From positions 29,540,435-29,604,434 of the forward strand of contig CM072522.1 in assembly GCA_036898135.1 (NCBI GenBank): a DNA stretch of 64,000 nt. Reading direction: 5' to 3'. The notes under the pieces are model-generated. The model was given only the letters and a program-made list of their open reading frames with translations. It was not told the DNA's origin and did not search any database. The position numbers and the translations under genes are program-made. This stretch comes from Oncomelania hupensis. Its lineage: Eukaryota; Mollusca; Gastropoda; Littorinimorpha; Pomatiopsidae. Shown piece by piece: positions 20,801 to 30,500 of the stretch. Numbering within the stretch: position 1 is the first letter of the stretch; the number at the start of each line of letters is the position of its first letter.

Positions 20801-22416
20801 GGAAAGGCCCGTACGAAGTGGAGACTGTGGTGGGGATCAACGACTACAAGGTGAAGGTCGGCCAGCATTCCAAGATATACCACGCCAACCTCCTTAAGCT
20901 GTACGTGGAAAGGCCATCAGAGACTGTGCATGTGGCAACAGCAGCTGAGATCGACAACAGCTTTGACAGCGAGGAACTGTTGGAACTGGGAGACTTCCAT
21001 AGCAAAGAAGGCATCAATAATGTTAAGCTAGGACCACGCTTGACGGAAGGTCAAAAGATTGAGCTCAAGGACCTTATGGGCGAGTTTCCCCATAGCTTCA
21101 GCGATGTCCCAGGCTCTACGACTTTGGTCGAACATGAAGTCCACCTCACTTCAAATATTCCCGTTCGATCAAAACCCTTTCCGATCCCTTTCAAGGCCCG
21201 CGAATCCTTGAAGAAAGACATCGATGAGATGCTGAAGATGGGCATCATCAGGGAGTCCAGTTCCCCCTATGCGTCCCCTGTCGTGGTCGTGAAGAAGAAG
21301 GACGGCAGCAACAGAGTATGCATCGACTACAGGAAGGTTAATAAGATCACCGTCTCTGACCCTGAGCCGATGCCTACCGCAGCAGACCTCTTCCGCCAAC
21401 TATCGGGGAGTAAAATCTTCTCAAAGATTGACCTCAGCAAGGGTTATTGGCAAGTCCCCGTGCGTCAACAGGATATACCAAAGACTGCTTTCATAACTCC
21501 TGATGGGACGTACGAGTGCCTAAGGATGCCCTTTGGCATGGTCAACAGCGGAGCTACCCTGAAGAGAGGAATGAGGAAGATGCTCAAAGTGATGGACAAC
21601 GTCGTGTGTTACTGGGACGACCTGCTAGTCCACACCCGCACCTGGAAAGAGCATCTGCAGACCTTGAGGGAGCTGTTTCACCGTCTAACAGAAGCTAACC
21701 TGACCGTGAGACCCAGTAAGTGCATTCTGGGGACTGACAACGTCGACTTTATCGGCCATTCGTTGAAAGAAGGACAAAAGGGGCTTCTGCTAGAAAACGT
21801 CACCAAAATTCTGAACGCTCCACGTCCCCAAACAAAGAAGCAAGTACGATCTTTCCTGGGATTGGCTGGGTATTATAGGGAGTTCGTACCGAACTACTCA
21901 GCCATCACAGCACCTTTGTCGGACCTGGTGCGGAAAGGCTGTCCAAACCAAGTGCAGTGGGGACCGTCTCAGGAGAGGGCATACCAGACTGTGCGCGACC
22001 TCCTTTCGAAGGATCCGGTGCTACGACTGCCCGATACTTCCAAGGAATTCGTCTTAAGGACAGACGCAGCGGACGAAGGCATCGGCGCCATACTGATGCA
22101 AGAGCACGAAGGGAAACTATTTCCGGTCAGTTACGCCAGCAAGAAGCTGTCCAGGGCTGAGAAAAATTACTCGACCATGGAGAAAGAGTGCCTTGCCATC
22201 ATATGGGGAATCCGGAAGTTCGAACTGTACCTTCAAGGGGTGAAGTTCGTGCTACAGACTGATCACAAGCCGCTAACTTACTTGAACTCTGCCAAGTTTG
22301 TGAACAGTCGGATCATGAGATGGGCTATGTACTTGCAGAACTTTAACATGCGAGTAGAATCTATTAAAGGATCAGACAATGTTGGTGCAGACTTCCTCAG
22401 CAGAGTGTGTGAGTAA
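17872..22416 (+). CDS. Gag-Pol polyprotein, order Gag-PR-INT-RT-RNase H
   Basis: 1514 codons from the GTG at 17872 to TAA. Residues about 25-100 form an Arg/Glu coiled coil, followed by the Gag region. A CCHC zinc knuckle (CFTCN…H…NC) lies at about 328-341. The protease active site DSG is at 445-447. The integrase has H672, H679, C709 and C712, then the catalytic triad D742, D802 and E838 with exactly 35 residues between the last two. The RT follows, with YWDD at 1247-1250, then RNase H starting near D1398 (RTDAADEG) with TDHKPL near the end. No stop or frameshift breaks it. The frame is open from 17755 but has no ATG before codon 402 (19075). The GTG has a strong context (A at -3, G at +4), so the true start is uncertain: non-AUG initiation or a spliced leader. 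Confidence 0.93.
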   Translation: MADLWQKGVELNLKGKQLTEYVKFQERILREEREEQRRREERELEEQRRCEERELEEQRRREERELEEKRQEKEEQRRREEREFELKRLEGDRQYQLELARIQNNQHAPQVTNDHTAPKLPAFVDGKDQIDSYLARFERFAESSNWQPRDWAIRLSALLKGQALEVYTRLSNDDAKNYDVLKEALLQCYNFTEKGYRKRFRECRPKSDETPKQFVERLSSYLHKWVELSGETKSYNSLHDLIVKEQFLNACHKDLATHLEEQKLQTLKDVTEAAERYLIAHGKTLGPPSATKHFQKTGNHVNQIQGSQTSQRQTDSTPPPREGHSRGCFTCNAADHRAANCPQNKSSGQRSSTDNAAAGNRQRRVSNQRQTSRSDHQVCGGSVILPSETKRTATPADVQECMTDGQLLLANGKSIPVVASAAVTVQNMPVSKGRVGNHEVTVLRDSGCSGVIVREDLIAKEQFTGDSKWTLMADSKCVKAPVAKIHVNTPFYIGEVEAVCLKKPLYDLMIGNIDGARRPDDPDPEWSPASTQHVEVVEEDPLPFPDGDLTELLRDNVVTPAQPCRPEIVSAVTTRAQAKRDKTSTPLKVADISKAAIVDKDKLIQLQEADSTLNKYRNRQDHVTKGSGTVYFEVKAKILYRIFQHPRVNGGKPLRQVLVPLPLRRQVMEVAHDSIMGGHLGIKKTSDRIQAVFYWPGLHADISRFCRSCDICQKTIPRGRVPKVPMQRMPLIDRPFKRVALDLIGEIRPPSEEGHRWVLTLVDYATRYPEAVPLKKIDTETVAEALVDMFSRLGVPEEILTDLGTQFVSDCMKEVNRLLSIRHLTTTPYHPMCNGLVEKFNATLKSTLKKLCSEQPRQWHRYINALLFAYREVPQESTGFSPFELLYGRTIRGPMHILKELWTKEVDTPEVKNSYQYVFELREKLEQTLEIARENLKKSQDCGKHYYDRRAVNRKFKPGNKVLVLLPTDHNKLLMQWKGPYEVETVVGINDYKVKVGQHSKIYHANLLKLYVERPSETVHVATAAEIDNSFDSEELLELGDFHSKEGINNVKLGPRLTEGQKIELKDLMGEFPHSFSDVPGSTTLVEHEVHLTSNIPVRSKPFPIPFKARESLKKDIDEMLKMGIIRESSSPYASPVVVVKKKDGSNRVCIDYRKVNKITVSDPEPMPTAADLFRQLSGSKIFSKIDLSKGYWQVPVRQQDIPKTAFITPDGTYECLRMPFGMVNSGATLKRGMRKMLKVMDNVVCYWDDLLVHTRTWKEHLQTLRELFHRLTEANLTVRPSKCILGTDNVDFIGHSLKEGQKGLLLENVTKILNAPRPQTKKQVRSFLGLAGYYREFVPNYSAITAPLSDLVRKGCPNQVQWGPSQERAYQTVRDLLSKDPVLRLPDTSKEFVLRTDAADEGIGAILMQEHEGKLFPVSYASKKLSRAEKNYSTMEKECLAIIWGIRKFELYLQGVKFVLQTDHKPLTYLNSAKFVNSRIMRWAMYLQNFNMRVESIKGSDNVGADFLSRVCE

Positions 22417-22614
22417 AGAACATTGACTGTGTGGATGAACTGTGAACATTGACAATATCCAGATAGACTTGCGGATGGAAGAACATTGACTCTGTGTGAA
22501 TGAACTGAGCACAATGACAGTATTCAGAAAGTCCAGAATTAAGACTTTGTTTGTACATTACGTTTCAACGTTGTTGAAAGAAATTAAGTAAATTTCTTCT
22601 TGAGTGGGGGGTTA
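22417..22614 (+). other. Retrotransposon 3' untranslated region and polypurine tract
   Basis: 198 bases between the pol stop and the 3' LTR. It ends with GAGTGGGGGGTTA (22602-22614), the likely polypurine tract. It contains a short imperfect duplication (GAACATTGACTGTGTGGATG and GAACATTGACTCTGTGTGAA). Confidence 0.7.
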
Positions 22615-23231
22615 TGTTACGTTGAAACGAACGAAAGTGTGTCTAAAGCGCGCACGATAGATCTAATCGTTTCGTTTTGCAAAGTATTCAATAATGGAGT
22701 TTATTTACCTTTGATTTGAGTTTGCATTGTTGTTAGGAGAGGCTTTGTATAACGTGGATAATTTTCGTTGGTCCATATTGTTAGAGAATACTCTGGATCT
22801 CCTTGTTTACTATCGATCGAAGTTTCGGGATGATTGTCGAAGTAAGAGAAGGTTCGGGGTATGTGTGGAGAGATGAATGACGTAAGTCAGTGATGACGAT
22901 CTTTAATTCTGATTGGTTAGTTGTAATGCGTCATTTCTAGATCAAACTGTCGTCATCTCGAAGGATAGAAAAAAATTATATATTCGATGCTTTGTGTGTT
23001 GTAAAAAGAAGGGTTGCTGTGAAAGTTGTTGAGTTGAGTTGAGAATTGTATGCAGTTGTTGGTGTGTGCTGAATAAAAGTGGAAAACTTCATACGTCGAC
23101 TTTGTGACTTGTATGCTGTTTGGACGGGTTGCGTGGATAAACGAATCTGAGTTACACAACTATCAGGAATTCAAGCATCGGGGCTGAATCAGATACTGAT
23201 AGAAAACACCAACATCAAACGGAGTGTAACA
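22615..23231 (+). repeat. 3' LTR (617 bp)
   Basis: Same length as the 5' LTR and apparently the same sequence. AATAAA at 23072-23077 is the likely polyadenylation signal. It is followed by TAGTA at 23232-23236. Confidence 0.95.
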
Positions 23232-23391
23232 TAGTAAAACACATGCAGTGATGGTCTGGCCTAAAGAAATGGGACTGGAGTTAAATGGCAGCATCTTGGA
23301 TGCATACTCCTCATTAGATTTCTCTGTAAATATCTAGATCTACAGGGGAAGCTAGGACCCACATGTGTCAAACTCTAAGGCTGTGGCTTAC

Positions 23392-24313
23392 CTTGTGTGT
23401 GTTGAGGTTGCCCAGCTGGCTGAATCCTTTGTTACAGATGTCACAGAGGTAGGGTTTTAAACCCTGGTGCACCGCGTCGTAATGGACGCGCAGGCCTTTC
23501 ACTGTGGAAAACCTTCTACCACAGGCGCGGCAGGTAGGCAGGAGGGACTCGTCGTGCTTTCGCTGGTGCTGCTGGTACCGGCCTGCCGTGGTGAAGGACT
23601 TGTCACACTCGCTGCACTTATACGTCCCGCAGGCGCTAGCGCTGGCTACGCTGCTACTGCTGGTGTTGGCTACACTGCTCCTTGTGCTGCTGGCTACGCT
23701 GCTTCTGCCGCGGCTGACAACACTGCTGTTGGCTACATTGCGCCTGCTGAACTTGGGTACATTGCTACGGCTAGGCCTGCCCGCTTTCTTCTTCTTCTTC
23801 TTCTTGTCATGAGTTTTCAGCCACTCTTCGTCCGAATCATTATACTCTTCAGTCTGCTCCCCGTCAGATAGATCTGATGCAGGCAAGTCTGAAGTGTTGT
23901 TATCAGTGTTGAGTGCTCCCTTTGCGTCAGACAACACAGGCTCTTCCAAAGGCATCTCCAGCTTAGGCCTTTTGACTTTCCATTGGGGATCCTTCTTTCC
24001 TCTGCCTAGTTTCCTGGGTAAAGCCTGCTTCACTTTGAGCGGACAGGGGTCCTTCTTCTTTGCAGCTTTGCTGGTGCTTTTAAGCCTAGTGGCACTCGAC
24101 GACCTACTGTCTTCCAAAGCGAGTGAAGGACTTGGCTCATCTGCCGAACCTCTGTCCTGCGAACTTATGAGCTGGGCCTCTGTTGCTGATCGTTCCAGAG
24201 TGTTGATTACACCTCTGTGTTGTTTGGTGAGACATTGCAAACACTGCCATGACAGTACAGAGCCACAGGTCACACAACTCTTGCTGCTGTCTGCCTCTGA
24301 CTTGCTTTGGTAA
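23392..24313 (-). CDS. Zinc-finger gene A, exon 3
   Basis: A 922-bp exon with acceptor GTGTGACAG and donor AAG|GTAAGC. It enters with two bases carried from exon 2 and ends in phase 0. It opens with YQSKSEAD, then a four-cysteine motif C-x2-C-x7-C-x2-C (CVTCG…CLQC). A long disordered region rich in Ser, Lys, Asp and Glu follows, with a GRP-type basic stretch (KKKKKKAGRPSR) and SSVA/SVANT repeats. Three fingers close it: YKC…QRKH, TCRAC…DAVH and YLCDICNKGF…LNTHK, the last completed by exon 4. Gene B splits the matching region into two exons. Confidence 0.9.
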
Positions 24314-25993
24314 CTGTCACACACACGGCCACCACACAAAATGTCATTTTATACTGCATGTGCAACAAATGTGATTTTGTACTAAACAAGTATAGCTAGC
24401 CAAGCCAAGACAGTTTATAACCCAATGAATTAAACAACCATAGGATTTTGTTTTGGTGATGTGGTAAAACATTCAGTCACTCTTTACAACCTACAATAAA
24501 TGTCCTTTCACTGGGCATTATGACTTTAAAATAATCTAAACAAAAAAGCTATTATAAGATTAAGAAGTAACACACACACACGTCTGTATTTATGCAAATT
24601 GGAGTTTTGGACAAAATGTAGCCATCAAAAATCAGTGGGTTTTTTTTTTTTACGGAAAGAGCACAAAATTCATCTAAAAATGTAAGAATTGATTCTAAAA
24701 ATGTCTCTTTTTTTGTCAAAACGTTGACCTATTTCGTCTTCTAACCCTAACCCTTTTACTTCAAATTTGTCCAGAAAACAGCCCATCCCAAAGAGAACAC
24801 TCCCATGTACTTAAAACAGTTCCATGCACTACAAGAGCACTCCCATGTACTAAAAAGCACTCCCATGTACTTAGAAAAAAGTGGGGCGCTGAAAAACATG
24901 GGGGCGTGAGCTAAATGCTACATTTTGTGCATAAAAAGCCAAGGTTAACACCTCATAATGTCCATGAATACGCGCCCACACACACAAACACACACTTCTA
25001 ACCAAGTAATTGAACTAAGACACAGCCGAGTCATAAAATGCACATTTAAACATCAAGAAATTGTGCTGCCAGCACACTGTCACAAATAAACAGTGGATTA
25101 CTTCTTTTAATCAATACCTTCCAACTTCTCCCAAGATTAAAGTTTTTATACAACCAGCTGCCGCAGTTATCACATGTTCGGACTACAATAGTATTTTCAT
25201 TACATTCTTTTGACTTTAGTCCTCTCTCATTAACACTGAAATTTGCTGTGTTATGTTTTTGAGTGAGTTTTTTTATATTTTTTAATTATTAAGTGTATAA
25301 ATGATAGCAAATATATTATAGAGTTAAACAAAACAAAAATTCCAAATTAAAACATTTCACTCAACAGCAACAAAAGACTTCAAAGATACAAATCAAATAT
25401 TTTTTTTTAATGTATTTATATTATATCCATCAAAAACTACTTTATAGCACTGGGACTTTCAAATTCTAAAAAGGACCAAGAAACAGGGGGAAAGTTTTAT
25501 TCACTTTTACTGTAATATTGTGTGTGTTCAACGTTCGTGATTTTTATACAAGATAAAAAAATAATAATTTTGTCATATCTGAGAATTTAAAAATATATAT
25601 TTTTGGTCATATCTGAGAATTTTAAATTCCCCCAAAGAACCAAGAATCAGAGGTAAAGTTTTGTGTGTGTGGTGATAGATAATCAACATTTATAGGGTTC
25701 AATCAATGGACTGCTTAAGAGCTGAAACAGGACTACCTAAAACTATTCAAAATCAGACTTCACTGCTAACACATTAAAATATTAATAAAAGATGTACGTA
25801 AAACTAGCTTTACTGAAGAATGTAAGCAAGCAAACAAACAAGATGACATGATCTATATATATGCTATAAAACAAACCGACATCATGTCCAAATGTAAATA
25901 GGTTTTGACCATTGTTGTTGTTATTATTATTAATGATGATAATAATAATAGTGCTACTACTACTACTTTATATTTAAATGAGATATGAGATAA

Positions 25994-26024
<31 letters not shown>

Positions 26025-26152
26025 TTGTTAATATGTTATTATTATCATCATCATTAATAATAATATTATTATTATTATTAATAGTATTATTATTATTAAA
26101 TAGATAGATAGTAGTAGCAGTAGTAATAGTAATAGAAGTAGTAGTAGTAGTG

Positions 26153-26197
<45 letters not shown>

Positions 26198-26254
26198 CTA
26201 GTAGTAGAATTTAATTAGATTTTAATGCTTTATTGTCCCTTTTTATCAAGAAAT
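24314..26254. other. Intron 2 of gene A, left part
   Basis: A+T-rich intron. It holds a short CCCTAA pair (24742-24758), repeated CACTCCCATGTACT units (24796-24868) and long TAG/TTA microsatellites (25908-26220). No exon was recognised. Confidence 0.6.
25995..26215. repeat. GTA and ATT trinucleotide microsatellites
   Basis: Runs of GTA (26001-26024; 26138-26205) with an ATT run between. Another GTA run at 26570-26590 follows the adjacent repeat R6. Confidence 0.9.
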
Positions 26255-26575
26255 TCTGGGCCGCCTCCCCTGTGGAAGGCGTAGTCGCAGCCTGTGGCGC
26301 GCCCAAACCCAACCTACCTAACATAAGTTGTGATTTTTGAAATTTTTAGAAATTCTTTAAATCGAAATGTTTTGAAATTTTGCTGGGGGGAGCAAACCGG
26401 AGTACCCGGAGAAAACCCCCGAGACGTTGCCTGAGTCGAAAGTAAATAATATTAGGAGAAACATAACGCCCCGATGCAGGATCAAACCCACACCTGTCAG
26501 GCGCCATTGGTATCTGGCCTGTGGACAAGGCAAGTTAGTCCCGCCTTAGCCCACTTGGCCACAACGCTCGCAGTA
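26255..26575 (+). repeat. Dispersed repeat R6, copy a
   Basis: The inverted partner is at 37262-37585. Shared landmarks are GGGCCGCCTCCCCTG, CAACCTACCTAA, CAAACCGGAGTACCCGGAGA, CACCTGTCAGGCGCCATTGG and AGGCAAGTTAGTCCCGCCTT. Class unknown. Confidence 0.68.
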
Positions 26576-26628
26576 GTAGTAGTAGTAGCATAATTATTAT
26601 TACTTTAAATATATTTGAGTTTCTGCAC

Positions 26629-26775
26629 CTGTTCACAAGGAACTCAGCAATCTGAGAATGGGTGCCCAGACAGAAGCTCTCTCCAATGTTACACCAGGTG
26701 TTGTACACATTCCTCCCCAGTGACATGACCACCTGCAGCTTGTGTATAGGCTGTGTGGATGGTCCTGCCATGCTC
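26629..26775 (-). CDS. Zinc-finger gene A, exon 2
   Basis: A 147-bp exon with acceptor GTGTGCAG. The donor is AACAG|GTGCAG, weak but with GT. It encodes a segment predicted to be helical: KLQVVMSLGRNVYNTW, then IGESF, then HSQIAEFLV. It is closely matched by exon 2 of gene B (KLQVMMSLERNVYNAW, HSQVAEFLV). The conserved hydrophobic spacing suggests a folded domain, perhaps protein-protein, but I do not recognise a named family. Both ends are in phase 2, which fits exons 1 and 3 exactly. Confidence 0.8.
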
Positions 26776-27149
26776 CTGCACACATATATAAACCATGAAA
26801 ATTTGATATTTTATTACAATGGTACACACATGCCTGTTGACGCCTCTACATTGTCAGCACATACCACACCATGGACAAACATGCCAAACATAAATGATTA
26901 AATATTCATCTTATGTTAAAAATGCAAATCTATGGTCTAAATATCACTCCCAATTCACTGACATAGTAAGTAAGTTTAATCTCTAGTAGTCTGCTATTAG
27001 TACACACAAATAGGCACCCACACACAATTTTATGGGACAGACATACATGTGCTAAAAACATAAATATCCATCTTATAATGTTGGAAATTAAGTAAAATTA
27101 CTTCGATCTAAATACCAGTGATTCTCATAGTTCGCCATTGATCTGCATA

Positions 27150-27370
27150 CTCGTGACAATCCAGTATATTTGTCCCAACTGTCATGGAAGCACACCAAAC
27201 CCGGGTTCAGATTAAAGTGGCAATTTATAACTGTCCATCTTAGCAGTGTGATTGCTCTGGTGGCTCAGTGCTAATTTAGGTCCCTAGTACTCTCTCTTCC
27301 CTGGGATTGTTATCCTCGTCTGCTATGTAGCCAATGGTGGGCTGTAGACGTTGAACTTTAATGTTCATTC
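27150..27370 (+). mobile_element. tRNA-derived SINE R4, plus, head degraded
   Basis: Body landmarks: TTAGCAGTGTGATTGCTCTG, TTTAGGTCCCTAGTACTC, CCTGGGATTGTTATCC, CCAATGGTGGGC and GTAGACGTTGAAC, ending TTCATTCATAATAATA. The tRNA-like head survives only as CGGGTTCAGATT. Confidence 0.7.
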
Positions 27371-27729
27371 ATAATAATATCTTGCTATTAATCTACTTGA
27401 TTTTGCTAGAAAACAGTAAGGCAAAAAAAAAAAAAGTCCATTTAAGATCACATAGGGGAAAAAAAGGGTTGTTAGGTAGTTTTTTTCTTTTTTCTAAACC
27501 TTTTTGACTCATAATTTTTTTACAGAGTTCATTTATCCTTCTTTCTTTCAGCTTACCTCCCTTCTGTCATTCTGTTCAATGGCTGAGCGCAAACAGAACT
27601 TTTGTAAATTTGGGGTGCGATTTTTTTTTGCCTTTCTTTTTCCAGACGATACAAAAACAAATTTACGGTCGGACCAAAAAATTAGGGTCGGTCAGGATAC
27701 GGTAAAAAGATTGTCTTTTCTGGCCTAAT

Positions 27730-27985
27730 TTTCTTCTGATTAAACATTGAACGTCTACACCTACTAGGTTGGCAGATAGGGATAACCATCCCAGGAAATA
27801 GGAGTAAAGACCTAAATCAGCAACAATGACTGAACCACCACTCACTACAGCAATTTTACTGCTAAGATGGACAGTGAAAAATGGCCATTTTGAATTTGAT
27901 TTTACCCAGGATGGAATTCAAACCTGGATCATCAAGGTACCAGGCGAATGCTCTACCACTGAGCAAAGGCGTTGGGGCTAATTGT
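27730..27985 (-). mobile_element. tRNA-derived SINE R4, minus, full length
   Basis: Read in reverse it starts with a tRNA-like head (CTCAGTGGTAGAGCATTCGC as box A, CCAGGTTTGAATTCC as box B). The shared body with GATTTAGG and CCTGGGATGGTTATCCC follows, ending AATGTTTAATC. Confidence 0.75.
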
Positions 27986-28067
27986 TTTTACTTAGCTGTT
28001 TACTTGTAGACACACCCTCAACACATAAAACAAAATAATTACAAAACCATAAAATTAAAAAACTCAC

Positions 28068-28309
28068 TCAGTGCTGATGCGCTTCTCAACATCATTCATC
28101 AACGTAGCCATAGTCGCTCTGTCACCTTGCAATGTTGGAGACTGTAATAACCTCAACTCCTGTTTCACAGGTACAACGTTTGTTTCGCCCACAGCCGACA
28201 AGCCATCTTGTGCTCGGTCTCGTTGTTTCTGAGCGCTAAGCATGTTCTGTTTATCTGGTGCCAACCTCTCAAGGTTGGTGTCACCTGACCCTGATGTCTG
28301 TTGATCCAT
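28068..28309 (-). CDS. Zinc-finger gene A, exon 1
   Basis: 80 codons plus two bases, from ATG (AGAATGGAT) to donor CTGA|GTGAGT. The product starts MDQQTSGSGD and matches exon 1 of gene B along its length (LERLAPDKQN versus LERFIPDKQN). It contains VKQE, a consensus sumoylation motif, at the same place as VKRE in gene B. No signal peptide or known domain. The start codon is chosen because both paralogues align from it. The gene as a whole encodes a likely nuclear, multi-finger DNA-binding protein. Confidence 0.82.
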
Positions 28310-28994
28310 TCTGTCTCAGTGTTTCGCATAAATTGACTGGATTTGTTCAATGCTTAAATCTGTTAAAGGTCTGATAGTTATTCTAAATAGGTTTTAAATT
28401 GATATCCATATCCATGTGTCTGTTGTCTTCATGAAATTTTTACTTGTTGATGTGTACATCTAATTATGATGGTCAGGTTAACTAAGTGGACACCTGTACC
28501 ATCAATCATATATGATGAAACCAACCATAAATTTTCCCAAGTGCCATACTTATGAAGACCATTTTATACTGATCTAATAAAAACAATATACAATACAGTT
28601 TTACAATTTTTAAGTTTATATCATTCTTCATGTTCAAGCCTCTTCCTACACTGCAGAACGCGTAGGTGAAAGGTCATTTTCCATGGGTTGCTGATCTCGA
28701 CGTTTTCATCCGAATTTCACCAGATGCTTACAAACATTAAACTACAATCAGAGTTGAAATAATTAATTTCATCAGATGCGTAAAAAAACTGACTGAATTT
28801 CACCAGGTCCGCGTACGACTATGGCTCCTTTCGTTTTTGTTTTACCGGTGCAGCGGAGATGTTACAGTTTACCTCAATATGACTGGCTGAACTTTGCAAT
28901 GGTTACAACAAAACACTCTTAAACCATTTCCCTGTTCCAAAGCAATAAACTGTGCTCGAAACTAATACATGATTAGATGTAAAGACACATATTT
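28310..28994. other. Gene A 5' flank or 5' UTR
   Basis: The stretch between the start codon and the promoter-like block. It is about 575 bp longer than the equivalent in gene B. No exon or repeat boundary was recognised. It could contain a 5' UTR intron or an old insertion. Confidence 0.4.
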
Positions 28995-29110
28995 ACATTT
29001 ACGCATGCCCGGCTTCTTACACTTCCGTTGGTAGTCTTGTGTACTTCCGATTGGTTAAAATTAAGTCTTGTCCAATCAATAGTGAGCTTACGTTCCATTC
29101 CGTCGGTTGT
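28995..29110 (-). promoter_or_regulatory. Gene A promoter block shared with gene B
   Basis: TTTACGCATGC (28998-29008), then ACTTCCGTTGGTAGTCTTGT, ATTGG at 29050-29054, CCAAT at 29072-29076, and TCGTCTGCTAC downstream. The same order and spacing precede gene B. The opposed CCAAT boxes are NF-Y-type sites; ACGCATGC resembles half of an NRF-1-type palindrome. Confidence 0.6.
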
Positions 29111-29222
29111 CGTCTGCTACTGCTTAAATTTAGTTTTTGAGTTAAAGTGTATATGTTCTGCGCTTTTTTGGAATCTGGGCAATTCTAGAATTGGCCTGCC
29201 CATTTTTGGAATTCCAACATTG

Positions 29223-29273
29223 GTTAGGGTTCGGGTTAGGTTTACGGAAAGGGTTAGGACCTAACCCTAACCT
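29223..29273. repeat. Interstitial telomere-like array, head-to-head
   Basis: GGTTAGGG-type units run into CCTAACCCTAACC, giving TTAGGG and CCCTAA blocks facing each other within about 50 bp. Confidence 0.6.
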
Positions 29274-29276
29274 TGG

Positions 29277-30066
29277 CGGCCCATGTTGGTAACCAAAATT
29301 ATTATAGCCCCTTCTATAATACTACTAATTCCAATAAAGCGCAGATTTCAAAACAGCGCAGAACATATATACTGGAAAGTTTCTTTTTATTTTCATATTT
29401 TGAGCAGCAATGGCTACAGTTTAAATATTCTTACCCACATCTCCTTTCACAGTTGAACTTCTAAAAACTGAATCTAAGAAAGAAAACCCACAAAAAGAAT
29501 AAAAAAGACAACACAAGTGAGGCAAATAGAAAGTTTATAATTATTTCAATATAACTTAATTAAACAAGAAAAATGCAACAGCAGTAAAAATGTAAGGGAC
29601 AGAAATGAAAGAATCATATCCACCAAAACATCAATTTCATTCAAAACACATGAAAAAGGTATTCAAAACATTAGCCTTTATTTCAGCAAGAATGCAAACA
29701 GCGTTCAAAACTTCAAATTTCATTTTATTCTCACAAGCAGTCAAGCACAAGGTATACAATATTAGATGTAATTTACTTATTGCAAGTAAATTTCATTGAA
29801 TTTTAGGCATCTCTTCCCTGTTATATAAACAGGCAACTGTGCCTACTCTATACTTTTGCTATTATTATTTTTAGAATCAACCTTGATGCTATTTACAGGC
29901 ACATAAACAATTGTATTTATCCATTTATCCATGGTCAAACCGACCTCTAAAACTTTAAATTTTAGATATCTCTCCTCCTCGTTATTTAATACAAACAAAC
30001 AAATGTGCCTACTTACCCTAGTATATGGGGACAATTATAAAATTATTATTATTATACAATTATATA
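29277..30066. other. Intergenic A+T-rich sequence
   Basis: No coding, RNA or repeat feature recognised beyond short CATTT/ATTTCA reiterations at 29600-29800. Confidence 0.5.
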
Positions 30067-30500
30067 GTGAGGTACGATGGTCTAATGGTAGTGCTTTGGC
30101 TTGCGGATCTGAAGGTCCCGGGTTCGAACCCTGTCCAGGCCATTGTGTTGTGTCCCTGGGAAAGACACTTTACTCCCGTTTCCTACTCCTTCGGATGAGA
30201 GTATATACCGAGGTCTAGTCTGTGCGTCGCATACATTCCATCATAACGGACTTTAAACATCTTGACGCTCATGTCCTTGACGGGTAAGTGCCGGTAACAA
30301 GAACACACCCAGCATGCACTGGGTCCTTCTCCCCATCCCTGGCTGGCCAGGATAGTGCTCAGTTGTCCGGGCATCAGACCATGCGCCCAAAGGCTACGGA
30401 TGGGTGTCTCGGGTGGTTCGAGTTAGATCCTGTATCGGCCAACGCCTAGAGTCTGGCAGGTCAAGTACGGCGCTATAAAAATCCTCAATAATAATAATAA
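30067..30500 (+). mobile_element. tRNA-derived SINE (second family)
   Basis: The head resembles a tRNA with TGGTCTAATGGTAGTGC (box A) and GGGTTCGAACCC (box B). A body with TGTCCCTGGGAAAGACACTT, a central motif seen in many metazoan SINEs, follows. It ends in GCGCTATAAAAATCCTCAAT and AAT repeats. Confidence 0.75.

Larger units (their letters stand above)
16694..23231 (+). mobile_element. Complete Ty3/gypsy-type LTR retrotransposon, Gmr1-like domain order
   Basis: A 6538-bp element with two 617-bp LTRs and TAGTA target duplications at 16689-16693 and 23232-23236. It has one uninterrupted ORF of 1514 codons, a polypurine tract and no envelope-like ORF. RT and integrase have gypsy-type motifs, but integrase lies upstream of RT. 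That order is known for the Gmr1 group of Ty3/gypsy elements. Intact coding sequence and LTRs that look identical indicate a very recent insertion. It lies antisense in the large intron 3 of zinc-finger gene A. Confidence 0.95.

Noticed and set aside
22417..22614. Search for an envelope-like gene after pol
   Set aside because: Only 198 bases separate the pol stop and the 3' LTR; no room and no ORF, so the element is a retrotransposon without envelope.
30073..30144. tRNA-like sequence with box A and box B
   Set aside because: It is followed directly by a SINE body and ends in AAT repeats; acceptor stem does not close well. Same for 53336 and 61921.
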